This document shows, piece after piece, positions 48,224-56,906 of a DNA stretch of 64,000 nucleotides (position 1 is its first letter; every line of letters begins with the position of its first letter). The DNA comes from Saccharicrinis sp. UBA6048. GTDB lineage: Bacteria > Bacteroidota > Bacteroidia > Bacteroidales > Marinilabiliaceae. The notes beneath the pieces are model-generated. The model saw only the letters and a list, made by a program, of their open reading frames with translations. It searched no databases and was not told where the DNA came from. The stretch spans positions 11,041 to 75,040 of the forward strand of contig DIYS01000001.1 of the NCBI GenBank assembly GCA_002429115.1. The letters run 5' to 3'. A program made the position numbers and the translations under genes.

Positions 48224-49420
48224 ATGAAACAAAAACTAAACATCGGTCTGTTCGGCTTTGGTGTGGTAGGGCAAGGGCTTTACGAAGTGCTTAAAACCAG
48301 TCCTGCTTTTGATACCGAAATATCAAAAATATGTGTTAAGAATAAGAAAGAGCGATCACTACCGGAAGAGTTCTTTTGCTACCAACCGGATGATATTTTA
48401 AATGATCCGAACATAAACACCGTTGTTGAGCTGATTGACAATGCGGAAGAAGCCTATAAAATTGTGAAGAAAGCGCTTCAGAATGGTAAGCATGTTGTTT
48501 CGGCCAATAAGAAGATGCTGGCAGAGAATCTTCCTGAAATGATTCAGCTACAGAAAGAAAACAAGGTGTCTCTGCTTTATGAAGCATCGGCATGTGGCAG
48601 TATTCCGGTCATTCGAAACCTGGAAGAGTACTACGACAATGATTTATTACTATCGGTGACGGGCATTTTGAATGGTTCGTCCAATTATATCCTTTCTAAA
48701 ATATTTGACCATAATCAATCGTACGATGCCGCTTTGAAAGATGCGCAGGATCTCGGCTTTGCCGAGAGTGATCCAACCTTTGATGTGGAAGGATTTGATT
48801 CATTATTTAAGTTGATCATCTTAACCTTGCATAGTTTCGGATCAATTATCGACCCGAATGATGTATTGACCTATGGTATCTCAAATATTTCGGATTTTGA
48901 TATTCAATACGCCCGCGAAAAACGCTATAAAATTAAGCTGGTAGGACAAGTGGAACGCCTTGAAGGTAATAAGATCACCTTATTTGTTCTGCCACGATTT
49001 GTTCGTAAAGACAAATACATTTACAGCGTTGAAGATGAATTTAATGGTGTAGTAATTAAGGGTAAGGCCTACGACAAACAGTTTATGTTTGGAAAAGGAG
49101 CAGGTGCACATCCAACCGGATCAGCCGTTTTGTCTGACATAACAGCGCTGGCTCACAATTACGCCTATGAGTACAAGAAAATGAAATATGCCGATAACTT
49201 TGAATATTCAAAGGAGCATAAAGTTGAATTGTACCTTCGTTATAAGGATGAAACAGTGCTTGAGAAATTTAGTTTTGAGTCTATTACTGAGGAATACAAA
49301 GGCCCTGAATACAATTACAAAATTGGTTATATCAGATTAGCCGACCTGCTCAGAATTAAAGATGAATTACGCGACCTGGATATCTTTATGAGTATTACCG
49401 GTGCGTCGTTGAACTATTAA
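48224..49420 (+). CDS. hom: homoserine dehydrogenase
   Basis: 398 aa from ATG 48224; an open frame reaches back to 48164 into the terminator stem, so the later start fits. NAD(P) site IGLFGFGVVGQGLYEVL, then VSANKKMLAENL and GILNGSSNYILSKI, LGFAESDPTFDVEGFDS, and GKGAGAHPTGSAVLSDI, all family motifs. The ACT domain typical of feedback-regulated forms is not evident. It reduces aspartate semialdehyde to homoserine for Met and Thr. Confidence 0.96.
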   Translation: MKQKLNIGLFGFGVVGQGLYEVLKTSPAFDTEISKICVKNKKERSLPEEFFCYQPDDILNDPNINTVVELIDNAEEAYKIVKKALQNGKHVVSANKKMLAENLPEMIQLQKENKVSLLYEASACGSIPVIRNLEEYYDNDLLLSVTGILNGSSNYILSKIFDHNQSYDAALKDAQDLGFAESDPTFDVEGFDSLFKLIILTLHSFGSIIDPNDVLTYGISNISDFDIQYAREKRYKIKLVGQVERLEGNKITLFVLPRFVRKDKYIYSVEDEFNGVVIKGKAYDKQFMFGKGAGAHPTGSAVLSDITALAHNYAYEYKKMKYADNFEYSKEHKVELYLRYKDETVLEKFSFESITEEYKGPEYNYKIGYIRLADLLRIKDELRDLDIFMSITGASLNY

Positions 49421-49446
49421 AAATACGCGTTTTAATAGCACTATAA

Positions 49447-49492
49447 AAATACCTTTTCTAAAGTTTGATGCTTTGGAAAAGGTATTTCTATT
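49447..49492 (+). terminator. hairpin terminator of hom
   Basis: AAATACCTTTTC (49447-49458) pairs with GAAAAGGTATTT (49476-49487), then CTATTTT. Confidence 0.85.
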
Positions 49493-49542
49493 TTACATTT
49501 ATAGTTCGCTGCGAAATTAATCAAGAATAAAAGAAACTCTAT

Positions 49543-50100
49543 ATGAATAACTACCAAATTAAGAAAGACCACCTGACAAGCACGTGGTCGGGCGGAACAA
49601 CAACCGAACTATATATTTATCCAGAAAACTCCAACTATAAAAACGGCGATTTCCTTTTCAGGATTTCAAGTGCGACGGTAGAAATTGAAGAATCAGCATT
49701 TACTCCATTGCCGGGAGTTGAACGAATACTTATGGTATTGGATGGACAGATGAAACTGGAGCATGAAAATCAGCATACCAAAGTTTTAAAACCATTGGAT
49801 ACAGATCAGTTTCAAGGCGAATGGACAACCCTATCGAAAGGCAAATGCACAGATTTTAACCTGATGTGCAAATCAGGCACCAAAGGCAAAGTAAGAGGGT
49901 ATAATGTATCTGAAAATACCGAAACGAAACTTGATATGGATGGTAAGATGAATTTCATTTTTCTGTACAAAGGATCAATCGAAATGAACGGGGCCAGACT
50001 ATGCGATGGTGATTTGCTCATTCTGGAAGCCCCTTACTTAAATACTACGCTGAAAGCCATACAGAAGAGCAAATTTGCGATGGTGAATATAGCGGAGTGA
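49543..50100 (+). CDS. HutD family cupin-like protein
   Basis: 185 aa. The start follows the HutD pattern (STWSGGTTTELYIYPE, FRISSATVE, FTPLPGVERILMVLDG). HutD proteins are bicupins linked to histidine utilisation in some bacteria, but no hut genes are near, so the role is open. Monocistronic. Confidence 0.85.
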   Translation: MNNYQIKKDHLTSTWSGGTTTELYIYPENSNYKNGDFLFRISSATVEIEESAFTPLPGVERILMVLDGQMKLEHENQHTKVLKPLDTDQFQGEWTTLSKGKCTDFNLMCKSGTKGKVRGYNVSENTETKLDMDGKMNFIFLYKGSIEMNGARLCDGDLLILEAPYLNTTLKAIQKSKFAMVNIAE

Positions 50101-50363
50101 AACCTGATGCTTTTTAAATTAATCGCATAAAACCAATAATAGCGCGGCTTTCAATCTCATAAAAGGAATTTTATTACCCCTTAATTTCACTAAAGCACAA
50201 CTAAAGAGCTATATAAATGAATTTGTACAAACAATAATACATTACTTGATTAATAATAAAAATATATTAATTTTATCATGCCCTATATGAATTGCTATTA
50301 TTATGTAGCGGTCATTCATAGGGCAAATAAAATTTTTTTTAACCAACAAAATTCAATGTAAGT

Positions 50364-50825
50364 ATGATTGACAACTATGAATTTCAGATTGACCCTGCTG
50401 ATTTACAAGAAGTAAAAAATGCAATTAATGTCATTAACGAAAAGTTAGTACCATTATTAATCGCCCTAACGCCGGAAGAGCGTAGAGAACTAGCCAAAAT
50501 GGGCGATAAAACAACGGCATTTGTTACCAAGGCCGTTGAGTATATGCAAGAATTTCCTGAATTGGTACCAAAGTACGTAGAGAGCGAACCGGCAAAAATT
50601 GACCTGGCAGCTGTACAAACAATTTTACCACTCAACAGCCAGTTCACCAAGTTTGAAGAGATGACAGCGGATTCTTCCATGTTATCGGGCAGCGAGGCCT
50701 ATGGTGCCGCACTATCGTTTTACAACTCAGTAAAACTACAAGCCAAAGAAAATGTGCCCGGCGCTAAAAATGTGTATGAGGATTTAAAAACACGCTTTCC
50801 TGGCAGATCTAGAAGAAGAGAGTAA
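50364..50825 (+). CDS. small helical hypothetical protein, 153 aa
   Basis: No signal peptide. Helices are apparent (PADLQEVKNAINVINEKLVPLLIALTPEERREL, EYMQEFPELVPKYVE) and the tail is basic (KTRFPGRSRRRE). Similar helical proteins of unknown function occur singly in Bacteroidota genomes. The gene is followed directly by the 21-bp repeat array, whose first hairpin can act as its terminator. Confidence 0.7.
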   Translation: MIDNYEFQIDPADLQEVKNAINVINEKLVPLLIALTPEERRELAKMGDKTTAFVTKAVEYMQEFPELVPKYVESEPAKIDLAAVQTILPLNSQFTKFEEMTADSSMLSGSEAYGAALSFYNSVKLQAKENVPGAKNVYEDLKTRFPGRSRRRE

Positions 50826-50828
50826 AAT

Positions 50829-51079
50829 GCCACTTGGAAATAGAAAAATACTATAAAAAGAATCAAAAAAGGGTTTCTGAGAAGGAAATTTGGTACTCAG
50901 AAACCCTTTTTTCTATTTCAGAGAACCAAAATTGCTATTCTGATACCCATTTTTCTATTTCTGAATAGCAAATTTCCTATCTGGAAATACCTTTTTCCTT
51001 CTCTGAGTACCAAAAAGGTATCTCAGAAAGGCATTTTAGTAGTTCGGAGAATATAAAAGGTATATGAAAGTAGGAAATT
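50829..51079. repeat. tandem array of degenerate 21-bp units
   Basis: Twelve consecutive units, all 21 bp except one of 20, starting 4 bp after the previous stop codon. Ten (from 50871) are clear; two upstream (50829, 50850) are weaker. Each unit has a symmetric core such as TTTCTGAG, TACTCAGAA, TATTCTGAT, ATTTCTGAA or ATCTGGAAAT, then a C/A-rich or T-rich end. The first clear pair also forms a perfect terminator-like hairpin (AAAAAGGGTTTCTGAG / CTCAGAAACCCTTTTTT). Period equals two helical turns. It contains no ORF. Confidence 0.7.
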
Positions 51080-51199
51080 AGTTAATACAAAACGATGTAT
51101 ATGGACAAAAATATACATTTATAAGAGTGTTAGCGGGCATTAAGATTTGTAACCGTGCAAAGAAAAAAACAAAAAGTGCAGCAATTTAGAAATTAAAAA

Positions 51200-51227
51200 C
51201 CCTTACCTCTTAAACAAGAGATAAGGG
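51200..51227. other. stem-loop in the leader of the lipoprotein gene
   Basis: CCCTTACCTCTT (51200-51211) pairs with AAGAGATAAGGG (51216-51227), one mismatch. On the minus strand a T-run follows (GGGTTTTTA), which would make it a terminator there, though no minus-strand gene enters. Confidence 0.5.
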
Positions 51228-51292
51228 CAAACCATAAGTTTAATCCGTGGTTAGAAAGATAAGAGCCTCTATCCACAAAAATGCAAATTAAC

Positions 51293-52807
51293 ATGAATAA
51301 GTTTAGAATTCTTATTGTCGCTATTATTTTTAGCGGAAAACTTCTTACTGGATGTGAAGATTCAGTAGATGAAATTAATCCTGTTTCTCAAAATCAAGAG
51401 TTTGAGCAAAATGCTTCTGATGTTTCAGTTGAAAATGGATATCTCAATTTTCAATCCCAAGAGGTATTCAATGATTACTTTGAGAAGATTGAAAGTGCGT
51501 TAAATAGTGACAATGTATTAAAAAGCTCAACTGCTAAAATAATCAACGTAGATGGTTTTGTTTCATTAGCTGAAAGAGTTAAAAGTAGAAGTCAACTAAA
51601 AAGTAGTGATACATCTGAAGAAGATGTAACTCAAGAGATGGTTGATGAATTAATACCTGTAGAACCAATGCATTATCTTCTTGATACCATAAGTAGGGTA
51701 AAGGTAGGTGACGATATTTATCAAATAACTCCTTTCGGTTCTTTTATTTATCAAAAAGAATATAAGGACGAGTTTGACTCCTTAATTGTTACTTTTCCCG
51801 AAAAATTATTTGATTTCTCAAATCAGATTGATAGTGTTACGTATATGTATGGAAACATTAAACTAATAGATACTTATCAGCATTTGAAAAATCAATACTT
51901 TGATGAAAATGTTTTTCTTGGTAGTATTACTGATGATGATGAAAATGTAGTTCAGAGTAGTTTGAAAAGTGCAAATAATAAAATTGATTCTAAATTAACT
52001 AGTAAATATGGTTTGAGTACACATAAAGTTAATGGTAATATATGGCATAATAACCGTCGTAGCAATTACTTTGACAGTAATACAAGAGTAAGAGCTAGAT
52101 TATATAACTATAATTGGGGTGTTTACAGAGGTGCTGGGTTTACATGTAAGTTTCAAAAGAAAAAGAAGAAAACTATAACAGTACGAAAATATGGTTTCTT
52201 TGGTCCTAAAAGAAAAATAACCTTATATAGGTATTGGTCTTCAACAATTAATTCAGAAATGGTTATTGGGATGGACTATTTTGAAGGTTATACTGAATAT
52301 ACAAATTTTGGTCTTTCTGTAGATAATAATGGTTTTCCAATAAATTACAATCACCATAGAATATTTGCTAACGGAGTGGCAAAAATAGTAAAAAAGGGTA
52401 CTAATGAATTGTTTAGCGAGGTAAGAGGATGGGCGAATCGAGGGTGGCTATTTGATACCAAAATGGAATTTAATATTCAAGGTAACGATGTGAACCTTCT
52501 ACGGAAAGCTTATGATGCAGGTAATGATGCAATAGTTTTGGAAGTGCGCAGTCAAGTATACAATACTATACAAAGTGCTGCTCCCACAAGATATGTAAAA
52601 CGTGATGAGAAACTCTATCCGAATAGAAAATGGGTAACTTATTGGGGTGTAAATAAATATTATAACAGAAGTTACATAAAAGTTTCTTTAGGTTTGCCAG
52701 CATTTGGATTCCCAGTTGCTCCTAATAAATTTCATGTAAAAGAAGTTTATATTTTTGGGGCTGCAAAATATAATGGTAAATGGGAAGGCGTTAGATTACA
52801 TTTTTAA
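51293..52807 (+). CDS. AT-rich lipoprotein of unknown function, 504 aa
   Basis: Start at ATG 51293 (MNKFRILIVAIIFSGKLLTGCED, lipobox LLTGC). The body has DTISRVKVGDDIYQITPFGSFIYQKEY around residue 145, a pattern seen in uncharacterised Bacteroidota surface proteins, then a Lys/Arg/Tyr-rich region (KFQKKKKKTITVRKYGFFGPKRKI). No enzyme motif. Base composition is more AT-rich than its neighbours, and it heads a block of three exported proteins. Possibly acquired. Confidence 0.75.
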   Translation: MNKFRILIVAIIFSGKLLTGCEDSVDEINPVSQNQEFEQNASDVSVENGYLNFQSQEVFNDYFEKIESALNSDNVLKSSTAKIINVDGFVSLAERVKSRSQLKSSDTSEEDVTQEMVDELIPVEPMHYLLDTISRVKVGDDIYQITPFGSFIYQKEYKDEFDSLIVTFPEKLFDFSNQIDSVTYMYGNIKLIDTYQHLKNQYFDENVFLGSITDDDENVVQSSLKSANNKIDSKLTSKYGLSTHKVNGNIWHNNRRSNYFDSNTRVRARLYNYNWGVYRGAGFTCKFQKKKKKTITVRKYGFFGPKRKITLYRYWSSTINSEMVIGMDYFEGYTEYTNFGLSVDNNGFPINYNHHRIFANGVAKIVKKGTNELFSEVRGWANRGWLFDTKMEFNIQGNDVNLLRKAYDAGNDAIVLEVRSQVYNTIQSAAPTRYVKRDEKLYPNRKWVTYWGVNKYYNRSYIKVSLGLPAFGFPVAPNKFHVKEVYIFGAAKYNGKWEGVRLHF

Positions 52808-52864
52808 CATATAACAAAAGTCAGATAAGGTAAACTTGCCTTATCTGGCTTAAAACCACATTTC

Positions 52865-53383
52865 GTGAGAAAATTAATATTATTGAGTCTCTGCACACTG
52901 ACAATGACACATGTGTCTGCTCAAGAAAAGAATAAAATTCATTTAAAGCTTATACAACCCGGAATTGAATATCAATTTAGTATTAAAAACAACTTGTTGG
53001 CATCTTTTGATTTAGGTTTTGGTTTAATTAACATGAGTTATAATAGTGAAGATAAATTTGAAACATATATATCTACATTTTCGAACGTTATAGTTAAGAA
53101 TGTATATAATTCATCAAAGGTATTAAGTCGAAATAATAGTTTATTGTTTCATTCTGGAAATTACCTTGGTATGAGGTGGTTAGGGTATAATAAAAATGTA
53201 GATAACGGCACTGAAGGTGAACATTTTAATTATGCTGTGGGTCCTGTTTGGGGGATTCAACGATATCATAAAACATTTTACTACCAATTTGAGTTAGGTT
53301 TGGGTTACCATAGTAGGGCAGAAATAAAAGGTGTTGCGCCTTTAGCTCGGTTTTGTGTTGGAATTAATATAAAAAAATGGTAA
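52865..53383 (+). CDS. small exported beta-rich protein, 172 aa
   Basis: GTG start at 52865; no ATG lies before the signal peptide (LILLSLCTLTMTHVSAQ). The rest is strand-rich (YQFSIKNNLLASFDLGFGL, YYQFELGLGYHS) with terminal ARFCVGINIKKW, consistent with an outer-membrane barrel of 8 strands. Its end overlaps the next start by 7 nt. No family recognised. Confidence 0.7.
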   Translation: MRKLILLSLCTLTMTHVSAQEKNKIHLKLIQPGIEYQFSIKNNLLASFDLGFGLINMSYNSEDKFETYISTFSNVIVKNVYNSSKVLSRNNSLLFHSGNYLGMRWLGYNKNVDNGTEGEHFNYAVGPVWGIQRYHKTFYYQFELGLGYHSRAEIKGVAPLARFCVGINIKKW

Positions 53384-54015
53384 AGAAAATTGTAGCTTTT
53401 TTATTCTTTTGTTTAGGATTTATAAGTACTAGTTTTGCTCAATTGAGCTACAGGTTTGAGTTGGGAGTGGGAGGAAGTCCTTATTTTGACCATAATATCG
53501 CTAAAACGGTAAGTGGAGCTGTTGGGTATTGTTTTTTTGAAGAGTTGACTGTTTTTGGGGGTATTAATATGTTCTCTCAGAGTAGTTACGTTTTTTCTTT
53601 TGAAGCAGAAGATGAAGATGCAAGATGGGAAGAGAATAAAACAGAACATCTTACTTCTTTTCTTTTACAAGCAGGTATTCATCATTCATTGAATTTAAAG
53701 ACTTTTACCAAAGGAAAAAGCCCATGGCAATATAGGCGGTTTGGCATTTTTCCAGAAATAAATGCATATTTCAATCCTCATTTAAATCGCAAGTATAAAT
53801 CAGGGGATGGCGAAGAATATAAAGCGCCATATTCAAGCCAGTTTGCATGCGGTTTGGGAGGAGGTGTTTTATATGGTTCATGGAAGATGTATTTAGCTTT
53901 AAAATATGAATGTAATACAATTGACAATTTAGAGTCTATAAACACTATAGTACCTAATTTGGTTAAGAATAATAAATATAACCATGTAGTTAGTTTAATA
54001 TTTGTATTTCGATAG
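53377..54015 (+). CDS. outer membrane beta-barrel-like protein, 212 aa
   Basis: Signal peptide ending STSFAQ, then alternating strands (LSYRFELGVGGSPYFDHNI, YCFFEELTVFGGINMF) and a terminal aromatic-rich strand VVSLIFVFR. Coupled to the 172-aa gene by an overlap. Probably the partner of the preceding small barrel; function unknown. Confidence 0.72.
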   Translation: MVKKIVAFLFFCLGFISTSFAQLSYRFELGVGGSPYFDHNIAKTVSGAVGYCFFEELTVFGGINMFSQSSYVFSFEAEDEDARWEENKTEHLTSFLLQAGIHHSLNLKTFTKGKSPWQYRRFGIFPEINAYFNPHLNRKYKSGDGEEYKAPYSSQFACGLGGGVLYGSWKMYLALKYECNTIDNLESINTIVPNLVKNNKYNHVVSLIFVFR

Positions 54016-54069
54016 TGTTTATCATGTAAAGAACATAAGGAATAACGCAAGTCAACGCACCTTGCTCGG

Positions 54070-54184
54070 CGTAATTTGTAATTACGTCGTAACTAAATGG
54101 TAGTTTAAAACTACCGGATAAATAAAACGAAGTTACAAACTTCGCTTAGCAAATAATCAAATAACAGCTATTCAATAGAATAGC
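54070..54184. repeat. cluster of four perfect short hairpins (REP/BIME-like)
   Basis: CGTAATT/AATTACG (54070-54086), GGTAGTTT/AAACTACC (54099-54115), CGAAGTT/AACTTCG (54128-54144) and GCTATTC/GAATAGC (54167-54184), loops of 1-4 nt. Three differ in sequence yet are spaced nearly 29 nt apart (starts 54070, 54099, 54128). They lie between convergent genes. Resembles REP elements mobilised by TnpA_REP transposases; no such gene is here. Confidence 0.6.
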
Positions 54185-54193
54185 AAAAACACA

Positions 54194-55051
54194 TTAAACC
54201 TCCAACGAATCAATATGCACAGTCGCCTGTATATTGGTTCGTTTTTTTATAAGCTGCTCATAACGTGTACCTATCTCATGGGCTTCGTGCAAACTTAAGT
54301 TGGCCGGCAAGCGAATATGGAAGGTCATTTCGGTATGATGGCCGTACTGATGCACTAAAAAATGATGGGGGTGTAACTCTAAGTCTGTTACTTCAGAGGC
54401 AAGGTCTATAATCTCTTGACGTAGTTCATCATCAATACATTCACCAATTAAGTGGCTCAGGTTATCTTTCAATATTTCGTAGGTGGTATAAAATAGGAGC
54501 AGAGACACCATGATACCTAATACGCCATCGATCCACCAATAATACCGGCCAATAAAGATACCTATTAAAATAACCAGTGATGATATAGCATCGGAGCGAT
54601 GGTGCCAGCCATCGGCAATCATCGATTTAGATTTTGTTTTCTTGCCGATAATAATAGAATATTGCGCCATAAACTCCTTAACCACCATGGATATAATGGT
54701 AACGACAATGGCCAGCATCCCAAAATTCACCTCGCTTTTATCTCTCAGCTTTAAGATTGACTCCATTAAAAAGTTAAAACCAATAATTGCCAGTAGGATA
54801 CCTACGACAATGGAAGCAATCACTTCGGCACGTCCATGACCGTAAGGGTGCTCCTCGTCGGCTGGTTTGGCCGATATTTTTAAACCAATCAGAACAGCCA
54901 CTGAAGAAATACTGTCACTTAAAGTATGCCAGGCATCTGCAATAATGGCGATGGAACCACTAACAACACCTGCCCAGAACTTAATAATAAACAGAGCAAT
55001 ATTCAGAAATATAGAGCCATAAGTCGCCCAAATGCCGGTTTTAATATTCAT
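54194..55051 (-). CDS. cation diffusion facilitator (FieF/CzcD type)
   Basis: 285 aa. Membrane segments at the N terminus; the transport-site motifs ADAWHTLSDSISSVAV (~39) and ADGWHHRSDAISSLVI (~145) carry the His/Asp ligands of Zn/Fe CDF proteins. A cytosolic C-terminal domain (~205-285) contains LHPHHFLVHQYGHHTEMTFHIRL with metal-ligand His. Exports divalent cations from the cytoplasm. Confidence 0.95.
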   Translation of the reverse strand: MNIKTGIWATYGSIFLNIALFIIKFWAGVVSGSIAIIADAWHTLSDSISSVAVLIGLKISAKPADEEHPYGHGRAEVIASIVVGILLAIIGFNFLMESILKLRDKSEVNFGMLAIVVTIISMVVKEFMAQYSIIIGKKTKSKSMIADGWHHRSDAISSLVILIGIFIGRYYWWIDGVLGIMVSLLLFYTTYEILKDNLSHLIGECIDDELRQEIIDLASEVTDLELHPHHFLVHQYGHHTEMTFHIRLPANLSLHEAHEIGTRYEQLIKKRTNIQATVHIDSLEV

Positions 55052-55170
55052 TGTTTAAATTTTGATCAACTATATGACAAATGCGCTTCTAGTTTGTTTC
55101 CAAATAGGTGCAAGTTTTACAATTCTAATCGCTGCCGCACGAATCTTTTCGTGTGGCATATTAAAGGAAC

Positions 55171-55200
55171 GCGAGGGGTACGATAACTATCGTACTCGCG
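55171..55200. other. long stem-loop between hemW and the CDF gene
   Basis: GTACGATA (55178-55185) pairs with TATCGTAC (55188-55195), loop of 2 nt, extended by GCGAG/TCGC outside. On the minus strand TTCCTTT follows, so it could be a weak terminator of hemW. Confidence 0.55.
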
Positions 55201-55240
55201 CACCAGCGAAAGAAAATCTGCGTTATCCGCGGGCTATATT

Positions 55241-56377
55241 TTATTCATCCCCGACATAAAAAAACTCAGATATGATACGATCGGTTATAAATTGACTGGT
55301 ATCATTCACCTTACAAAAACCATCGTCGATAATAACATTACCGAGTTTGAGCTGATGTTGCAGTTCCTTATCAAATTCCTGCCTGATAGAATCGGTGAGA
55401 AATATTTCCAGTTTACTCAGTTCAAAGCCCTGTTTGGTGCGAAGCCCAAGCATAATCAGTTCATTATATCGATCAGCGGAACTTAATTCTTCCAGCTCGT
55501 AGTATTGTTTGCCCTCTGTTATAAGAGTGCAGTATTTTCTTACATCACGCACATTCCATTTTCGGTGGTTACCATCAAAAGCATGAGCCGATGGGCCAAA
55601 GCCAAAATAGGTATCGCCTGTCCAGTAATTACTGTTATGGCGCGAGGTATACCCGGGAAGCGCAAAGTTTGAAATTTCATAATTATCAAAGCCAGCCTTC
55701 GTCAATTCTTTAACCAGGTATTCAAACTGCTGCACACTAAATTCTTCTTCCACTTCTTTTAGCTGTCCCTTCTTTAAATAATCGTAGTACAAGGTGCCCT
55801 TTTCAAAGGTCAGGTGATAAGCCGAAATATGTTGCACATTACTATCAATGGCCATCTGCACATTTTGTTGCCATTCCTCAAAACTCATATAAGGCAGACC
55901 ATAAATCAGGTCAATGCTCATATTTTCAATGCCATTGATTTTGGCAATTTCAATGGCTTCACGGGCTTGTTGCGCATTATGCCGACGATTCATTTTTCGT
56001 AAATGTGCATCAAAGAAGCTTTGTATGCCCATACTCAATCGATTAACACCCAGCTGAACCAGACCTTGAATATACTGCTGACTCACATCATCCGGATTAA
56101 CTTCCAGCGTTAACTCTTCCAAGGTATCAAACGACAGATGCTTTTTAAGATCATCGATGATACTTTTTAATTCATCAATAGTCAGGGTAGAGGGCGTTCC
56201 TCCACCAAAATAAATGGTTTTAATTGGTTCTTTCCGTAAAAAAGAAGCGTTCAAATCTATTTCTTTACGAAGAGCTTTAATATATTCGTCCTTGTATTGT
56301 TGCTCAGTCACTTTGTAAAAGTCACAATATGAACAACGGGTATAACAAAATGGAACATGAATGTAAATGCCTGCCAT
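55241..56377 (-). CDS. hemW: radical SAM heme chaperone HemW
   Basis: 378 aa. Radical SAM motif CYTRCSYCDFY at residues 11-21, IYFGGGTPS, GVNRLSMGIQSF and the HNSNYWTGDTYFGFGPSAHAF stretch typical of HemW (formerly misnamed HemN-like coproporphyrinogen oxidase). It hands heme to proteins. Divergent from vanZ across the parS region. Confidence 0.95.
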   Translation of the reverse strand: MAGIYIHVPFCYTRCSYCDFYKVTEQQYKDEYIKALRKEIDLNASFLRKEPIKTIYFGGGTPSTLTIDELKSIIDDLKKHLSFDTLEELTLEVNPDDVSQQYIQGLVQLGVNRLSMGIQSFFDAHLRKMNRRHNAQQAREAIEIAKINGIENMSIDLIYGLPYMSFEEWQQNVQMAIDSNVQHISAYHLTFEKGTLYYDYLKKGQLKEVEEEFSVQQFEYLVKELTKAGFDNYEISNFALPGYTSRHNSNYWTGDTYFGFGPSAHAFDGNHRKWNVRDVRKYCTLITEGKQYYELEELSSADRYNELIMLGLRTKQGFELSKLEIFLTDSIRQEFDKELQHQLKLGNVIIDDGFCKVNDTSQFITDRIISEFFYVGDE

Positions 56378-56386
56378 TACTAGGAT

Positions 56387-56402
56387 TGTTTCACGTGAAA
56401 CA
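56387..56402. promoter_or_regulatory. parS site (ParB/Spo0J binding)
   Basis: TGTTTCACGTGAAACA, a perfect 16-bp palindrome identical to the widely conserved chromosomal parS. ParB loads here for chromosome segregation, and such sites cluster near the replication origin. It lies between the divergent hemW and vanZ genes and overlaps one arm of an AAACACTG/CAGTGTTT hairpin (56398-56418). Confidence 0.9.
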
Positions 56403-56428
56403 CTGAAAAACAGTGTTTTATTAACGAG

Positions 56429-56469
56429 TTATCAACAGATTTTAAACAATTCAACTTGAGTTATCAACA
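56429..56469 (+). promoter_or_regulatory. two DnaA-box-like sequences
   Basis: TTATCAACA at 56429-56437 and again at 56461-56469, each preceded by GAG, starts 32 bp apart. They differ from TTATCCACA at one base. With parS 27 bp away, origin-linked function is plausible, but two boxes alone do not make an origin. Confidence 0.5.
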
Positions 56470-56483
56470 TTTAAAAACTCTTT

Positions 56484-56906
56484 ATGTACTATTTTAAAAA
56501 ATACCACAAAACGCTTAGTATTATTTTAATAATAACCATTTTGAGTTTAATGAACTTATCAAGTTTTGATACTGATCGGATAAAATTAATACCTCACTTT
56601 GATAAAATTGTTCATTTCTTAATGTACTTCACCCTTTCGTTTGTATTTATGTTTGAATATTACATACATCATCATAAAACCATTAAAACAATTTCAAAAA
56701 TACTGGTACTTCCGTTGTTTTATGGCGCACTTATGGAATTTATGCAATATTTATTAACCTCATACAGGGGAGCCGACTGGAAAGATATGATTGCAAATAC
56801 AATGGGAATTGTGATTGCCTATTTTGCGGTTAGATTATTAAGGAATAACACCTTTGTAAAAAAATGGATGTTATTCCCTTTAAAGCAACCTTTGTTTAAA
56901 GCTTAA
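56484..56906 (+). CDS. VanZ family membrane protein
   Basis: 140 aa with four predicted membrane segments (LSIILIITILSLMNLSSF, IVHFLMYFTLSFVFMF, ILVLPLFYGALMEFMQYLL, MIANTMGIVIAYFAVRLL). The pattern DKIVHFLMY ... E..Q ... D.. N..G is the VanZ signature. VanZ proteins alter envelope susceptibility to glycopeptides in some species; here the role is unknown. Confidence 0.9.
   Translation: MYYFKKYHKTLSIILIITILSLMNLSSFDTDRIKLIPHFDKIVHFLMYFTLSFVFMFEYYIHHHKTIKTISKILVLPLFYGALMEFMQYLLTSYRGADWKDMIANTMGIVIAYFAVRLLRNNTFVKKWMLFPLKQPLFKA

Noticed and set aside
50829..51079. CRISPR array
   Set aside because: Units are adjacent without spacers, degenerate, and only 21 bp long; no cas genes.
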